DNA from: Methanosaeta sp. PtaB.Bin018
Lineage (GTDB): Archaea; Halobacteriota; Methanosarcinia; Methanotrichales; Methanotrichaceae
Length of the DNA: 37,751 nt
Direction: 5' to 3'
Assembly: GCA_002067755.1 (NCBI GenBank)
Contig: MVQH01000081.1
Coordinates: 1-37,751 of the forward strand
Shown: piece by piece, positions 22,591-30,266 of the stretch
Position numbering within the stretch: position 1 is the stretch's first letter
How the letters are laid out: every line of letters starts with the position of its first letter
The notes under the pieces: generated by a model
What the model was told of the DNA's origin: nothing
Database searches by the model: none
Seen by the model: only the letters and a program-made list of their open reading frames with translations
Program-made: the position numbers and the translations under genes

Positions 22591-24532
22591 GATAGTGCCT
22601 GTCAGCGACAACCTGGCCAGGCCAATGGTGATAGCCCTGGCCGGTAACGCCAACGTTGGAAAGAGTGCAGTCTTCAACCAGCTCACGGGCGTAGATCAGA
22701 TCCTGGGAAACTGGCCGGGCAAGACAGTGGAACGTGCAGAGGGCACATTGCAGTACAAAGGGCACAGGATCAGGGTAATAGACCTGCCTGGGATCTATTC
22801 GTTCTCCACCTACTCTATGGAGGAGATGGTCTCCAGGGACTTCATTGCTCTGGAAAAGCCAGACATCGTGGTCGATGTGGTTGACGCCTCGTCGCTGGAG
22901 AGAAATCTCTTCTTCACCCTTCAGCTCCTGGAGCTTGAGGCCCCTTTGATATTGGCTCTGAATCAGATCGATCTGATGGCGAAGAGGGGCATCTGCATAG
23001 ACTACGAGAAGCTAGAGAGGACACTGGGAGTTCCAGTAGTTCCCATGGTCGCAATCAGAGGAAAGGGCATATCAGAGTTGACTGAGCAGATCATGAGGCT
23101 TGCAGGCCAGAGAAGAAAGCCTCCTGAGATAAAATATGGAAGAGAGGTGGAGCAGAGGATCCAGGAGATCGCAGGGCGTCTTGGCAAAATCAAGATCGAT
23201 TATCCTTCCAGATGGGCAGCAATAAAGCTCCTTGAACGTGATGAGAGGATCACGAAGCTCGTGGCAGAGATCGACGACTCCATCGTCCAGGCAGCTGTCG
23301 CAATGGCAGAAGAGCTTGAAAAGATCCATGGCGAATCCAGCAGTGTGGTGATCAGCGCTGAGAGATACCATGTTGCTGAAGAGATTGCAAGAAGAGTGCA
23401 GAGCTTTGGCAATGCAGGAAGAAGCCCAACTGACCGACTGGATGAAATTGCCCTGCACCCTGTAATTGGATATTTTGCAATCCTTGGCGTTGTGGGCGGG
23501 CTATTGGTCTGGACGTTTATAATCGGAGACAGGATCTCCGAGCTTTTGATCGAGATCCTTAGCCCCATCGAGCAGCTAGAACCCATGGTCTCGGGCCCTC
23601 TGGAGGATATTCTCTGGAATGGAGCATTCGCGGGTTTCGTTGCAGGCTTGACTTTGGTTATACCCTACGTTGTGCCGTTTTACATAATCCTGGCAGTGAT
23701 CGAAGACTCGGGCTACTTGACTAGAATATCGGTCATGCTCGACCGGGGAATGCACAAGATTGGACTGCACGGCAAGGCCATCATCCCACTTATCCTGGGA
23801 TACGGATGCAACGTGCCTGCCTGCTTTGGCTGCCGCATTATGGAGACTCCAAAGCAAAAGGTTCTGGCTGCTTTTCTTGTAACTCTTGTGCCATGCACTG
23901 CCAGGACGGTCGTGATCCTCGGGCTGGTTGCAGCATTTGTCAGTATCTGGTGGGCCATGGCACTGTACGTCTTTGACATAGCCCTCATAATCCTTCTTGG
24001 AAGGATTGCCTTCAAGGTCGTCCCAGGCGAGTCTGTGGGACTTATAATGGAGATGCCCGATTATCATGTGCCTTCAGCCAAGGTTGTGCTGAAGCAGACC
24101 TGGGCCCGCACAAAGTCGCTGCTCTGGGTTGTATTCCCAGCATACATCATCGGAAGCGCTGTGCTTCAGGTGATTTACGCCGCAGGGTGGTTGGATCTTG
24201 CCAACGATGCGTTAAGGCCCATCACAGTGGGATGGCTGGGACTGCCATCTGCGGTTGGCATTCTGCTGATCTTCGGCCTTGTCAGAAAGGAGCTTACCAT
24301 ATTAATGCTCGCAGTCATATTCCAGACCACGAACTTCGCGTCGATCATGTCTCCTGTGCAGCTCATCGTCCTCGCGCTGGTGACAATGATATACGTCCCA
24401 TGCCTGGCAGTCATCCTCTGCCTTGCCAAGGAGTTCGGATGGAAAAAGACTGCAGCTATCACTATCTTCGAGGTCTCCTTCGCAATACTCCTTGGCGGAG
24501 TCGCATTCCGCTTGCTTTTGATATTTTTCTAG
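22583..24532 (+). CDS. feoB: Ferrous iron transporter FeoB
   Basis: Main Fe2+ uptake protein in the cytoplasmic membrane. The 649-residue sequence has an N-terminal G domain with G1 GNANVGKS (21-28), [13 protein letters not shown] (G2 region), G3 DLPGIYSF, and G4 NQID in ALNQIDLM. The spacer helical region follows (about residues 165-285), then a membrane core with the two gate/core segments, including [15 protein letters not shown] with conserved cysteines and [13 protein letters not shown]. It starts eight bases inside the DtxR-FeoA gene, so regulator and transporter are made together. No FeoC gene follows. Confidence 0.97.
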   Translation: MPEIVPVSDNLARPMVIALAGNANVGKSAVFNQLTGVDQILGNWPGKTVERAEGTLQYKGHRIRVIDLPGIYSFSTYSMEEMVSRDFIALEKPDIVVDVVDASSLERNLFFTLQLLELEAPLILALNQIDLMAKRGICIDYEKLERTLGVPVVPMVAIRGKGISELTEQIMRLAGQRRKPPEIKYGREVEQRIQEIAGRLGKIKIDYPSRWAAIKLLERDERITKLVAEIDDSIVQAAVAMAEELEKIHGESSSVVISAERYHVAEEIARRVQSFGNAGRSPTDRLDEIALHPVIGYFAILGVVGGLLVWTFIIGDRISELLIEILSPIEQLEPMVSGPLEDILWNGAFAGFVAGLTLVIPYVVPFYIILAVIEDSGYLTRISVMLDRGMHKIGLHGKAIIPLILGYGCNVPACFGCRIMETPKQKVLAAFLVTLVPCTARTVVILGLVAAFVSIWWAMALYVFDIALIILLGRIAFKVVPGESVGLIMEMPDYHVPSAKVVLKQTWARTKSLLWVVFPAYIIGSAVLQVIYAAGWLDLANDALRPITVGWLGLPSAVGILLIFGLVRKELTILMLAVIFQTTNFASIMSPVQLIVLALVTMIYVPCLAVILCLAKEFGWKKTAAITIFEVSFAILLGGVAFRLLLIFF

Positions 24533-24638
24533 TGCTCTCGGGAATACTTTTGCCGTGAACGGATCAACTATATCTACCATCACGCCCGTGGAGAGGTCAA
24601 GGGTGTTCCATGAGGATACAGGCCATGAGGGGACAGGG

Positions 24639-25583
24639 ATGACCTACGCCGTTGAACTCATCTCCATGGAGGAAAAAGAAGATCTGGTCGAGCGCTATTC
24701 GGGCCGGATCCTCTACGAGGTAAAATCGGAGATCTACGGATGCTGCGTAAAGCTGCTCACAGAAATTGCGTCGGTCAAGGCCGCCTGGGAAGAGAGCTTC
24801 TATTTCGCATCCCAGAGCATACGTTCTCATGGACGCCTCTACGTCCTGAATGAGCCGGCTGAAGAGGAGAACAAGGTTTACTATGATCCCCAATCCAAGA
24901 CCTGCTTCCTTTTCAATGTGGATTACTACGGCTGGATAAAATCCCTGGCCCTGAGCGTTGCGGGCGACATTCTGGAGGACGATCACGGCATCTACTCAGT
25001 TCATGGCGCATGCCTTGATGCAAGAGGGCAGGGATTTTGTATCCTGGGAGGTTCGGGTGCTGGCAAGACCACGCACACTTACGGGCTCCTTCGCAATCCC
25101 AGGGTGCGCGTGGTCTCAGATGACTGGTTCTATGCACGAGTTTTTGGAGATGACATCCTGTCCTTCGGCTCGGAGAAGAACTTCTACATCCGTGCTGACC
25201 TGGCAGACATCTGGAGGGAGTTCTCGGGGCTGGTGGAAAAGGCGGTTCTGGACGAGAGAGGGCGCGCTGTGGTGGACCTGCGCTGGGTGATAGGAAAGGG
25301 GCGCATCCTTCCGCTTACAACTCTTGAGAATGTGATCATCCTTAAGAGGGATAGCAGCCAGAAGGAGACGGCTCGCGAGCTGGATGGCCAAGAGGCGCTG
25401 GCGATTTTAGAGAAGAGCGGCTATTATAATCCACATCTTCTGGTGCATAGCGATCTAAAGCACAGGATTCGCAGCCGCTTCTTCCGCTCGCTGCTAGCAC
25501 GGGCAAAAGTGTGTGAGGTCAACACAACTGGAACGCCCGAGGAGAGCCAGAGGGAGATCAGGAAGTTTTTAAAGATCGAGTAG
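24639..25583 (+). CDS. HPr-kinase-like ATPase of unknown role
   Basis: Protein with a P-loop module like HPr kinase/phosphorylase and the related PEP-carboxykinase fold. The key stretch is HGACLDARGQGFCILGGSGA, then GKTTHTYGLL, with Walker A GGSGAGKT (about 137-144), followed by VVSDDWFYAR containing the paired acidic residues expected for a metal site. The rest (N-terminal about 100 residues and C-terminal RKFLKIE region) has no motif I recognise. ATG 24639 is preferred because GAGGGG lies eight bases upstream; the frame is open further up, to a GTG at 24555 (342 residues). The gene follows feoB by about 100 bases and ends one base before the convergent regulator. No HPr or PTS gene is present here. 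Confidence 0.7.
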   Translation: MTYAVELISMEEKEDLVERYSGRILYEVKSEIYGCCVKLLTEIASVKAAWEESFYFASQSIRSHGRLYVLNEPAEEENKVYYDPQSKTCFLFNVDYYGWIKSLALSVAGDILEDDHGIYSVHGACLDARGQGFCILGGSGAGKTTHTYGLLRNPRVRVVSDDWFYARVFGDDILSFGSEKNFYIRADLADIWREFSGLVEKAVLDERGRAVVDLRWVIGKGRILPLTTLENVIILKRDSSQKETARELDGQEALAILEKSGYYNPHLLVHSDLKHRIRSRFFRSLLARAKVCEVNTTGTPEESQREIRKFLKIE

Positions 25584-25584
25584 C

Positions 25585-25866
25585 TCATGCGAATGCATTT
25601 TCGAGAATGTCGCACAGCTTTGAGATCTCGCTCTGATGGTGCTTGAAGCTGTTCATGAGTTCCAGGCCTCGCGCAGTTGTCTTATAAACCACGTGCCGCC
25701 CTTCGCTGGCTTCTATGAGGCCACGGTTGCTGAGAAGATCGAGGTATGGGTTGACTGTGGTGAAGTTCAGGTTGGACTGGTAGACGATCTTGGTCTTGTT
25801 GGCCCCACCAACGCATACCTCCAGAATTTGCGATATTATCACATCGCAGCTTCTTTTCCGGTTCAT
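25585..25866 (-). CDS. Winged-helix transcription regulator (HTH_45/ArnR1-like)
   Basis: Small archaeal DNA-binding protein of 93 residues. The sequence RKRSCDVIISQILEVCVGGA, then NKTKIVYQSNLNFTTVNPYL, then DLLSNRGLIEASEGRHVVYK and TTARGLELM matches the winged-helix form in which TKI.YxxNLN...YLxxLxxxGLI is the recognition segment and VYKTT is the wing. A short helical tail follows. A TATA box lies at 25901-25906, about 35 bases before the ATG, giving a short leader. The stop is one base from the stop of the HPrK-like gene, in convergent orientation. The target genes are unknown. Confidence 0.85.
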   Translation of the reverse strand: MNRKRSCDVIISQILEVCVGGANKTKIVYQSNLNFTTVNPYLDLLSNRGLIEASEGRHVVYKTTARGLELMNSFKHHQSEISKLCDILENAFA

Positions 25867-25900
25867 CGTCTTTCTTGCAGGCTGGAATGTCTCAAGTACT

Positions 25901-25906
25901 TATAAA
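25901..25906 (-). promoter_or_regulatory. TATA box of the winged-helix regulator gene
   Basis: On the minus strand AATATTTATAAG lies about 35 bases before the start codon at 25866, typical archaeal spacing. Confidence 0.6.
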
Positions 25907-25973
25907 TATTTCTTATCAAAGATAGGCCCATTCTCATCTGAGATCTCATAGTGAGATTGTGAGGTACAACGTC

Positions 25974-26032
25974 GTCAACTATCACGGCCTGAAGGCCGTA
26001 GCTTGTAGCTAGTGGTTAGCCCGACACGATTG
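25974..26032 (-). mobile_element. Orphan right end of the same IS200/IS605-type element
   Basis: This 59-base stretch aligns without gaps to 16943-17001 with eight mismatches (51 of 59). Its hairpin is perfect: ACGGCC-TGAA-GGCCGT at 25984-25999. No TnpB reading frame lies beside it, so only the end remains. It sits in the 275-base gap between the winged-helix regulator and the lamin-tail genes, where I see no gene. Confidence 0.65.
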
Positions 26033-26115
26033 GCTGGTCGACACCGGATGGCGAATCCTTGGATTACTCCGGCAGCCTGAAGGATGCGGTCTTCTTGGCC
26101 CCTTTACCACAGCGA

Positions 26116-26124
26116 GATAAAAAA
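26116..26124 (-). terminator. T-run after the second lamin-tail gene
   Basis: On the minus strand, T6 within CCCTTTTTTAT lies about 20 bases after the stop at 26142. No strong hairpin precedes it; a T-tract alone can end archaeal transcription. Confidence 0.35.
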
Positions 26125-26141
26125 GGGAATAAGCATGTGGT

Positions 26142-26612
26142 TCACACACTGTTGGATCTGCCCTTGCTTGCCCTCATGAAGAAGAAGTCCGCCCTCGTAT
26201 TCGTATTCCTGCCGTCAGGGAATCGCCCATATGTAAAGTCGTTATGTTCCAAGTCGCTCAGCTCAGGCGTCTTATCCACCACAGTGCCACTTATGTCGAT
26301 GAGATAAACAGTTCCGTTTCCGCTGGTGACCCAGCTCGACTGACCCTCGGCCACATTGAACCCCTTGGGATCGATGGTGCCGCTCAAGGCGATGGGGCCT
26401 GCCCAAGGCTCATCCTCGATCTTTATCATCCATCCGGCAAGATCAACTGCGCCATCACCTGTGTTATAAAGCTCCACCCATACAGTACCATTATCAGACG
26501 GGCCGAGCTCCACTTCGTTGATCACCACATCGCCAAGGCTCAAGCTGCAGATAGCAACGAGCCCGCAGAAGGCCAACAGAGCCGTTTTAACATCTCCAGA
26601 TACCAGACTCAT
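26142..26612 (-). CDS. Secreted lamin-tail-domain (LTD) protein, copy 2
   Basis: Product of 156 residues. The N-terminus (VKTALLAFCGLVAICSLSLG) is a signal peptide. The rest is a single lamin-tail Ig-like domain: VVINEVELGPSDNGTVWVEL, YNTGDGAVDLAGWMI, then QSSWVTSGNGTVYLIDISG, and the late motif HNDFTYGRFPDG. LTD domains occur on extracellular proteins and often accompany nucleases, though none is fused here. It is a paralogue of the upstream gene, with the shared YGRxPDGxxTN end. A ribosome-site-like TAGGAGTG lies about 11 bases before ATG 26612. It is probably co-transcribed with copy 1, 48 bases away. Confidence 0.83.
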   Translation of the reverse strand: MSLVSGDVKTALLAFCGLVAICSLSLGDVVINEVELGPSDNGTVWVELYNTGDGAVDLAGWMIKIEDEPWAGPIALSGTIDPKGFNVAEGQSSWVTSGNGTVYLIDISGTVVDKTPELSDLEHNDFTYGRFPDGRNTNTRADFFFMRASKGRSNSV

Positions 26613-26660
26613 TTCAGTTACACACTCCTAAAATCGATGGTCTCAATCTCTCTGATTGGC

Positions 26661-27128
26661 TCATCGGACATTGGATTTCCCTTTTGTGGCATAGCCGAGA
26701 CCCCAATCGCCGTCCGAATTTGTGTCATGTCCATCAGGATGCCTGCCGTAGGTAAAGTCATTGTTTTGAGTGTCCTGTCTGGTGGCAGTCTCGTCCACCT
26801 TTTCTCCGGCAGCATTGAATAGAGTTACGAACCCTCCATTGTCATGGTTCCAGGAAGACTGGCCGTTCAGAACATAAAATCCATTTGCTGCAATTATAGT
26901 TCCTGCGGGAACGGCTGGAAACTTGCCAATCCAGCTGCCATCGGTGATGGTTGCCGTCCATCCACTGATGTCAACGCTATCGTTTCCGGAGTTGTATAGC
27001 TCAACCCAATCGGCTCCGCCCTCAGGCGGGTTCAGCTCCATCTCATTTATGACCACAGATGCCGCGGACGCCATGGTTAGAACCAGGGCGGCTGCCGCAA
27101 AATAGAGCGTCGTTAATGCAAATTTCAA
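26661..27128 (-). CDS. Secreted lamin-tail-domain (LTD) protein, copy 1
   Basis: Product of 155 residues with a signal peptide (MKFALTTLYFAAAALVLTMA) and one LTD domain: VVINEMELNPPEGGADWVEL, YNSGNDSVDISGWTATITDG, FYVLNGQSSWNHDNGGFVTL, and TYGRHPDGHDTNSDGDW near the C-terminus. The start is TTG 27128, supported by GGAGG seven bases upstream on the minus strand. It forms a tandem pair with the similar gene at 26142-26612, from a local duplication. It may bind a surface partner or glycan; the function is not known. Confidence 0.83.
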   Translation of the reverse strand: MKFALTTLYFAAAALVLTMASAASVVINEMELNPPEGGADWVELYNSGNDSVDISGWTATITDGSWIGKFPAVPAGTIIAANGFYVLNGQSSWNHDNGGFVTLFNAAGEKVDETATRQDTQNNDFTYGRHPDGHDTNSDGDWGLGYATKGKSNVR

Positions 27129-27176
27129 GGCTTTTCCTCCACTCGTTGTCTCTTAATCAATGCACATTATACGGCC

Positions 27177-27206
27177 TTTATTCAGACATATTTTATTCAG
27201 ATATAT
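27177..27206. repeat. 15-bp tandem repeat in the lamin-tail promoter region
   Basis: TTTATTCAGACATAT (27177-27191) is followed directly by TTTATTCAGATATAT (27192-27206), 14 of 15 identical. It lies about 50-80 bases upstream of the first lamin-tail gene, in an AT-rich region, where it could be a regulator site or a chance slippage. Confidence 0.55.
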
Positions 27207-27283
27207 TATCATATCGGAGCGGGTGGCAGCCGGTCTGGGAGATCGATCGAGAAGAAGAATCTTGTAACAAATATGGAAAACGG

Positions 27284-27291
27284 ATTTATAG
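27284..27291 (+). promoter_or_regulatory. TATA box of the exported-protein gene at 27362
   Basis: ATTTATAG follows AAAACGG (BRE-like) and lies about 75 bases before ATG 27362; GAGGTGG six bases before that ATG is the ribosome site. Confidence 0.55.
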
Positions 27292-27361
27292 TTAAAGTGC
27301 TACACCGATGATTGGAAGTCAAAAGTGGAGAGAATATCAATTAAGCAATGAGGTGGATTGG

Positions 27362-28120
27362 ATGGCTTTAGCAATTTTGTCAAACAGATTGGTTTCGCCC
27401 TGTCTGATGATGTTTTTATGTTGTGTCCTGATAGGCCTTTTGAGCTCTTTTCCGGCAGCAGGAGACGGCGTAAAGCTCACAAACATATCTGCGCCACTGA
27501 AAGACTATGCAGAGCTGGGCTTTGCCTTGCCGGCAAATGTAGATGTAGAGACAGAAACATTGAGCGAGGAGAACTACACATCAGGAAGAGAGTTAATGGC
27601 ATCGCTGCTTCTTAACGGCAGCAGGGTCACATTGCATCTCCTCTACCCCTGCCAGGCCCCCCAGACGATGCTCGAGCCTGCAGCGATGAGATCCTTGCTC
27701 GAGGCCTATAATCCAGCATTGGCACAAGCGAACTACAGCAGCGAATTGCTGAGCGTCGGCGGCATGCCAGCAGTAGGTGGAATGGTCCAGAACCAGATAT
27801 TCGTTGCTTATCAGCCGACAAACCAAACCCCTGCATTGGTGGTGATGGATGGAGACATCGACGAGGAGATTTTCGTGGACTTCCTGCAATATTTGCGCAT
27901 AACTGTGAACGAGGGCGCATCACTGCTCACGCCCGGCTATTGCCCGGATACAACGACTGCTCCTTCTCAGATCGACACTGCTGCCAGTGGCAAGGTTACC
28001 ACCACCCCAGCGGAGGCAAGGAAGACGACATTTGAGTCCAATAAAGCGAAGATGGCGGCTGACATGCAGGCTGCCAAGGAGAAGCTGGCGGCTGCCAAGG
28101 AGAGGATGAGGGGATTTTGA
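27362..28120 (+). CDS. Exported protein of unknown function with C-terminal coiled coil
   Basis: About 252 residues from ATG 27362, preferred over ATG 27308 because GAGGTGG lies about six bases upstream and because the signal peptide (SPCLMMFLCCVLIGLLSSFP) then starts near the N-terminus. The mature part (VKLTNISAPLKDYAELGFAL, SGRELMASLLLNGSRVTLHL, PALVVMDGDIDEEIFVDFLQ) is alpha/beta, with glycosylation-type sites (NIS, NYT, NGS, NQT). After a Thr-rich linker it ends in a charged heptad-like helix (KMAADMQAAKEKLAAAKERM). I do not recognise the domain. It lies between the lamin-tail pair (divergent) and the FG-GAP-like gene, within a cluster of secreted proteins. Confidence 0.7.
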   Translation: MALAILSNRLVSPCLMMFLCCVLIGLLSSFPAAGDGVKLTNISAPLKDYAELGFALPANVDVETETLSEENYTSGRELMASLLLNGSRVTLHLLYPCQAPQTMLEPAAMRSLLEAYNPALAQANYSSELLSVGGMPAVGGMVQNQIFVAYQPTNQTPALVVMDGDIDEEIFVDFLQYLRITVNEGASLLTPGYCPDTTTAPSQIDTAASGKVTTTPAEARKTTFESNKAKMAADMQAAKEKLAAAKERMRGF

Positions 28121-28195
28121 TCAAATTTTTCTTGGAACAGTTAAATTCATATCTTTGAAACCCATCCTGAGCCGAAGATCTAAGGAGGAATTATC

Positions 28196-29263
28196 ATAAA
28201 AGCGGCGGCATTTTATTTGGTATTTTTGCTTTTGTTGCATGCCTTTGGGGCTGCACAGGAGGATGTCTTTACACCCATGCAGGGATCAATAAACATCGCA
28301 TTTCCTGTCTCAAATCTCAGCCGGGACAATGCTTCAGACCTTCTGGCTATGAACATCACCAGCGACCCAAAGGCCGATCTCCCTCAAACTGAGATATCTG
28401 CCCTGAGAGGTGATGATGGCAGCACATTATGGCAGATGGACTGTCCAGACTCTATTGCCTTTGCGTCTCCCGCAGGAGATCTAAACGGCGATGGGCGGAC
28501 GGACGTCATGGTGAATGTGCTCCTCGCAGGCATGCAGTCGGTCCCGTACAGCAGTGTCACAGCTCTGGACGGCAGCACAGGCATTGAGATCTGGAGCAGG
28601 CCCCAAATCCTGGCTGCGACCTTTGCCTACCCCATAAAAGACATCACGGGCGATGGCGCCTCTGATTTCCTGGTGCACATAATTGGCATCGATAGCCTGA
28701 ATGGTACTGTTATGACCAAGATCGTCCAAGTCGATGGCGCTGACGGCACAGAACTGAGCGCGAAGATCTTTACAGGCGCTGTTGCCATCGAATACCCTGC
28801 CGCTAACTTTACCGACGACGATATCCAGGATAGCATCGCTGCAGCATATGCACTGGACGAATCAATGCAGAACATCACCACTACAATCGCGGCAATCGAC
28901 GGACAGGGTCGCACGGAGCTGTGGAACAGGACCATTGAGAGCTTTGCCCTTGCAGTCCCTGTGCAGGATCTGACAGGAGACGAAAGGGACGAGCTGCTGG
29001 TCTACAAGATGAGCTTTGAAGAAAATAACACCAGCAATGAATTGGCCGTCCTTCAAGGGAGCGACGGAAAGCCGCTCTGGAAGAGGTCCTTTGGCGACAT
29101 CCCGCCCTTTGCTACAGCAGGGCCCGATCTGACTGGAGACGGAAAGAAGGACCTGATCGTATACATGCTTGGAGAATTTCAGGGCAGCGATGTCCTTGCG
29201 ATAAAAGGAGATGATGGCAAGCTGCTATGGAGCAAGGCGGGAATGGTAGTCCTGCCACAATGA
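28196..29263 (+). CDS. Secreted FG-GAP/VCBS-like beta-propeller protein, apparent AUA start
   Basis: Exported protein of about 355 residues made of repeated blocks with acidic Ca-binding-type loops: GDLNGDGRTDVMVNV, KDITGDGASDFLVHI, QDLTGDERDELLVYK and PDLTGDGKKDLIVYM. Each is followed by ALDGSTGIEIW- or GSDGKPLW-like PQQ/quinoprotein strands. This is typical of extracellular integrin-like or PQQ-like beta-propellers. At 28196 the codon ATA begins KAAAFYLVFLLLLHAFGAAQ, a complete signal peptide, and AAGGAGGA lies six bases upstream. TTG 28217 is the first ordinary start but would lose the basic n-region and stands 28 bases from that site. The call of AUA is inference. Confidence 0.78.
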   Translation: MKAAAFYLVFLLLLHAFGAAQEDVFTPMQGSINIAFPVSNLSRDNASDLLAMNITSDPKADLPQTEISALRGDDGSTLWQMDCPDSIAFASPAGDLNGDGRTDVMVNVLLAGMQSVPYSSVTALDGSTGIEIWSRPQILAATFAYPIKDITGDGASDFLVHIIGIDSLNGTVMTKIVQVDGADGTELSAKIFTGAVAIEYPAANFTDDDIQDSIAAAYALDESMQNITTTIAAIDGQGRTELWNRTIESFALAVPVQDLTGDERDELLVYKMSFEENNTSNELAVLQGSDGKPLWKRSFGDIPPFATAGPDLTGDGKKDLIVYMLGEFQGSDVLAIKGDDGKLLWSKAGMVVLPQ

Positions 29264-29380
29264 AGCCTGCAAAAGCCAGTGCTTCGATGCGTTCCACTGG
29301 AGCACCCCAAACCTTTTAACCAGGAGTACTCATAGTAAGTGAGTTATCAAGTGCTCAAACATTGACAGGAGGTGTATTTG

Positions 29381-29686
29381 ATGCCATACAAGAGCATAAG
29401 CGAGCTGCCCAAAAGCGTGCGAAACCTGCCCAGCCGTGCCAAGACCCTTTACATGAAGGCCTTCAACAGCTTCTGGGAAGACTATGATGTTACAGATGAC
29501 GCAGCACGCGAAAAGGCATCTCACGAAGCAGCCTGGTCGGCCGTGAAAGAGCAGTATGAGAAAGATGAAGAGACGGGCGAGTGGGTCAAGATCGGAGAGA
29601 TGATTGGAAAACGCTCGCGCCACGTCATGAGGCACCGCAAGAGCAGAATCGGCGGGCTCGCCTCGCAGGATAAGGCACATGCATGA
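29381..29686 (+). CDS. ChaB-family protein
   Basis: Protein of 101 residues. PYKSISELPKSVRNLPSRAK, then TLYMKAFNSFWEDY, then AREKASHEAAWSAVKEQYEK match the ChaB fold (PF06150 type), a small basic protein found beside Na+/K+ transport genes in E. coli but of unsettled role in archaea. The C-terminus is basic (KRSRHVMRHRKSR). ATG 29381 has AGGAGGTG six bases upstream; an ATG nine bases earlier overlaps that site and is unlikely. CCTTTTAACC at about 29310 may be the TATA box. It stands alone, with gene-poor sequence after it. Confidence 0.85.
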   Translation: MPYKSISELPKSVRNLPSRAKTLYMKAFNSFWEDYDVTDDAAREKASHEAAWSAVKEQYEKDEETGEWVKIGEMIGKRSRHVMRHRKSRIGGLASQDKAHA

Positions 29687-30215
29687 TGCCAACAAAGCAA
29701 TGCTGATGAGGATACGAACCTGATCCTTGGGTGCTCCTCCTCAGCTACCTTGTTGCTCTTCTCGTCTCATGAGCATTGTATGATCAGCCACTCGGGGCTG
29801 ACAGATCTGCTCCTTTCGCTTGTCGCCCTGCTCGTTGCATTCTCAATCCTTGGCGAGAGGACCATTTCTCGAAGTCAGGGCATTCCTAGATCACTGTCCT
29901 TGGGCGTTGACACTGGCTTTTTGCATCACGAGCAATCTCTTGACGTTCGTCCGCCTTTGAGCCGAGCAAAAGCCAGGCACCTCGTCAGCCTTGGCCCTTT
30001 CGGAGGAATGCTTTGAAGGACTTATCCGGCCTGCGAAGCACATCTTGAAGTGCTAAAGACGAGACGCCTTTGAGGTTGCCATCCTTGAGAGGATATAGCT
30101 AACGAGGGCAGAGCGAGTGTTATAGTTGATCTGGTGGTGTATGGCATTCATCCCCTAAAGAGGGCGGGGTCTTCTGCCTACATTTCTTTGGGCGCTTGCA
30201 GCGAGGCAACAAAGG
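29687..30215 (+). other. Gene-poor gap, possible IS relic
   Basis: I see no convincing gene in these roughly 530 bases. Reading frames break often. A part near 30085-30190 reads EDIANEGRASVIVDLVVYGI, then HPLKRAGSSAYISL across a stop-free piece, which loosely recalls the C-terminus of TnpB proteins. The bases GCATTCATCCCC...GGGG at 30142-30168 form a short CCCC/GGGG hairpin, as found at IS605-type ends. Evidence is weak and the upstream part shows no recognisable transposase. Confidence 0.25.
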
Positions 30216-30225
30216 CTAAATATAG
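30216..30225 (+). promoter_or_regulatory. TATA box of ileS
   Basis: CTAAATATAG lies about 46 bases before TTG 30267, so transcription should begin near 30245, after GTG 30237. This supports the downstream TTG start. Confidence 0.55.
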
Positions 30226-30266
30226 ATGTATCATAGGTGGAAGATCGTTTTTCGGAGGAACTGCAA

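Noticed and set aside
23576-24067. Minus-strand frame of 163 codons inside feoB
   Set aside because: FeoB is certain on the plus strand and the antisense product has no recognisable motif.
26059-26307. Plus-strand frame of 82 codons before the lamin-tail genes
   Set aside because: It runs through the orphan IS flank and then opposite the lamin-tail gene, and has no ribosome site.
29750-30016. Plus-strand frame of 88 codons with a hydrophobic start in the gap before ileS
   Set aside because: The hydrophobic stretch could be a signal segment, but there is no good ribosome site, no promoter and an unconvincing C-terminal part, so I left it as gap.
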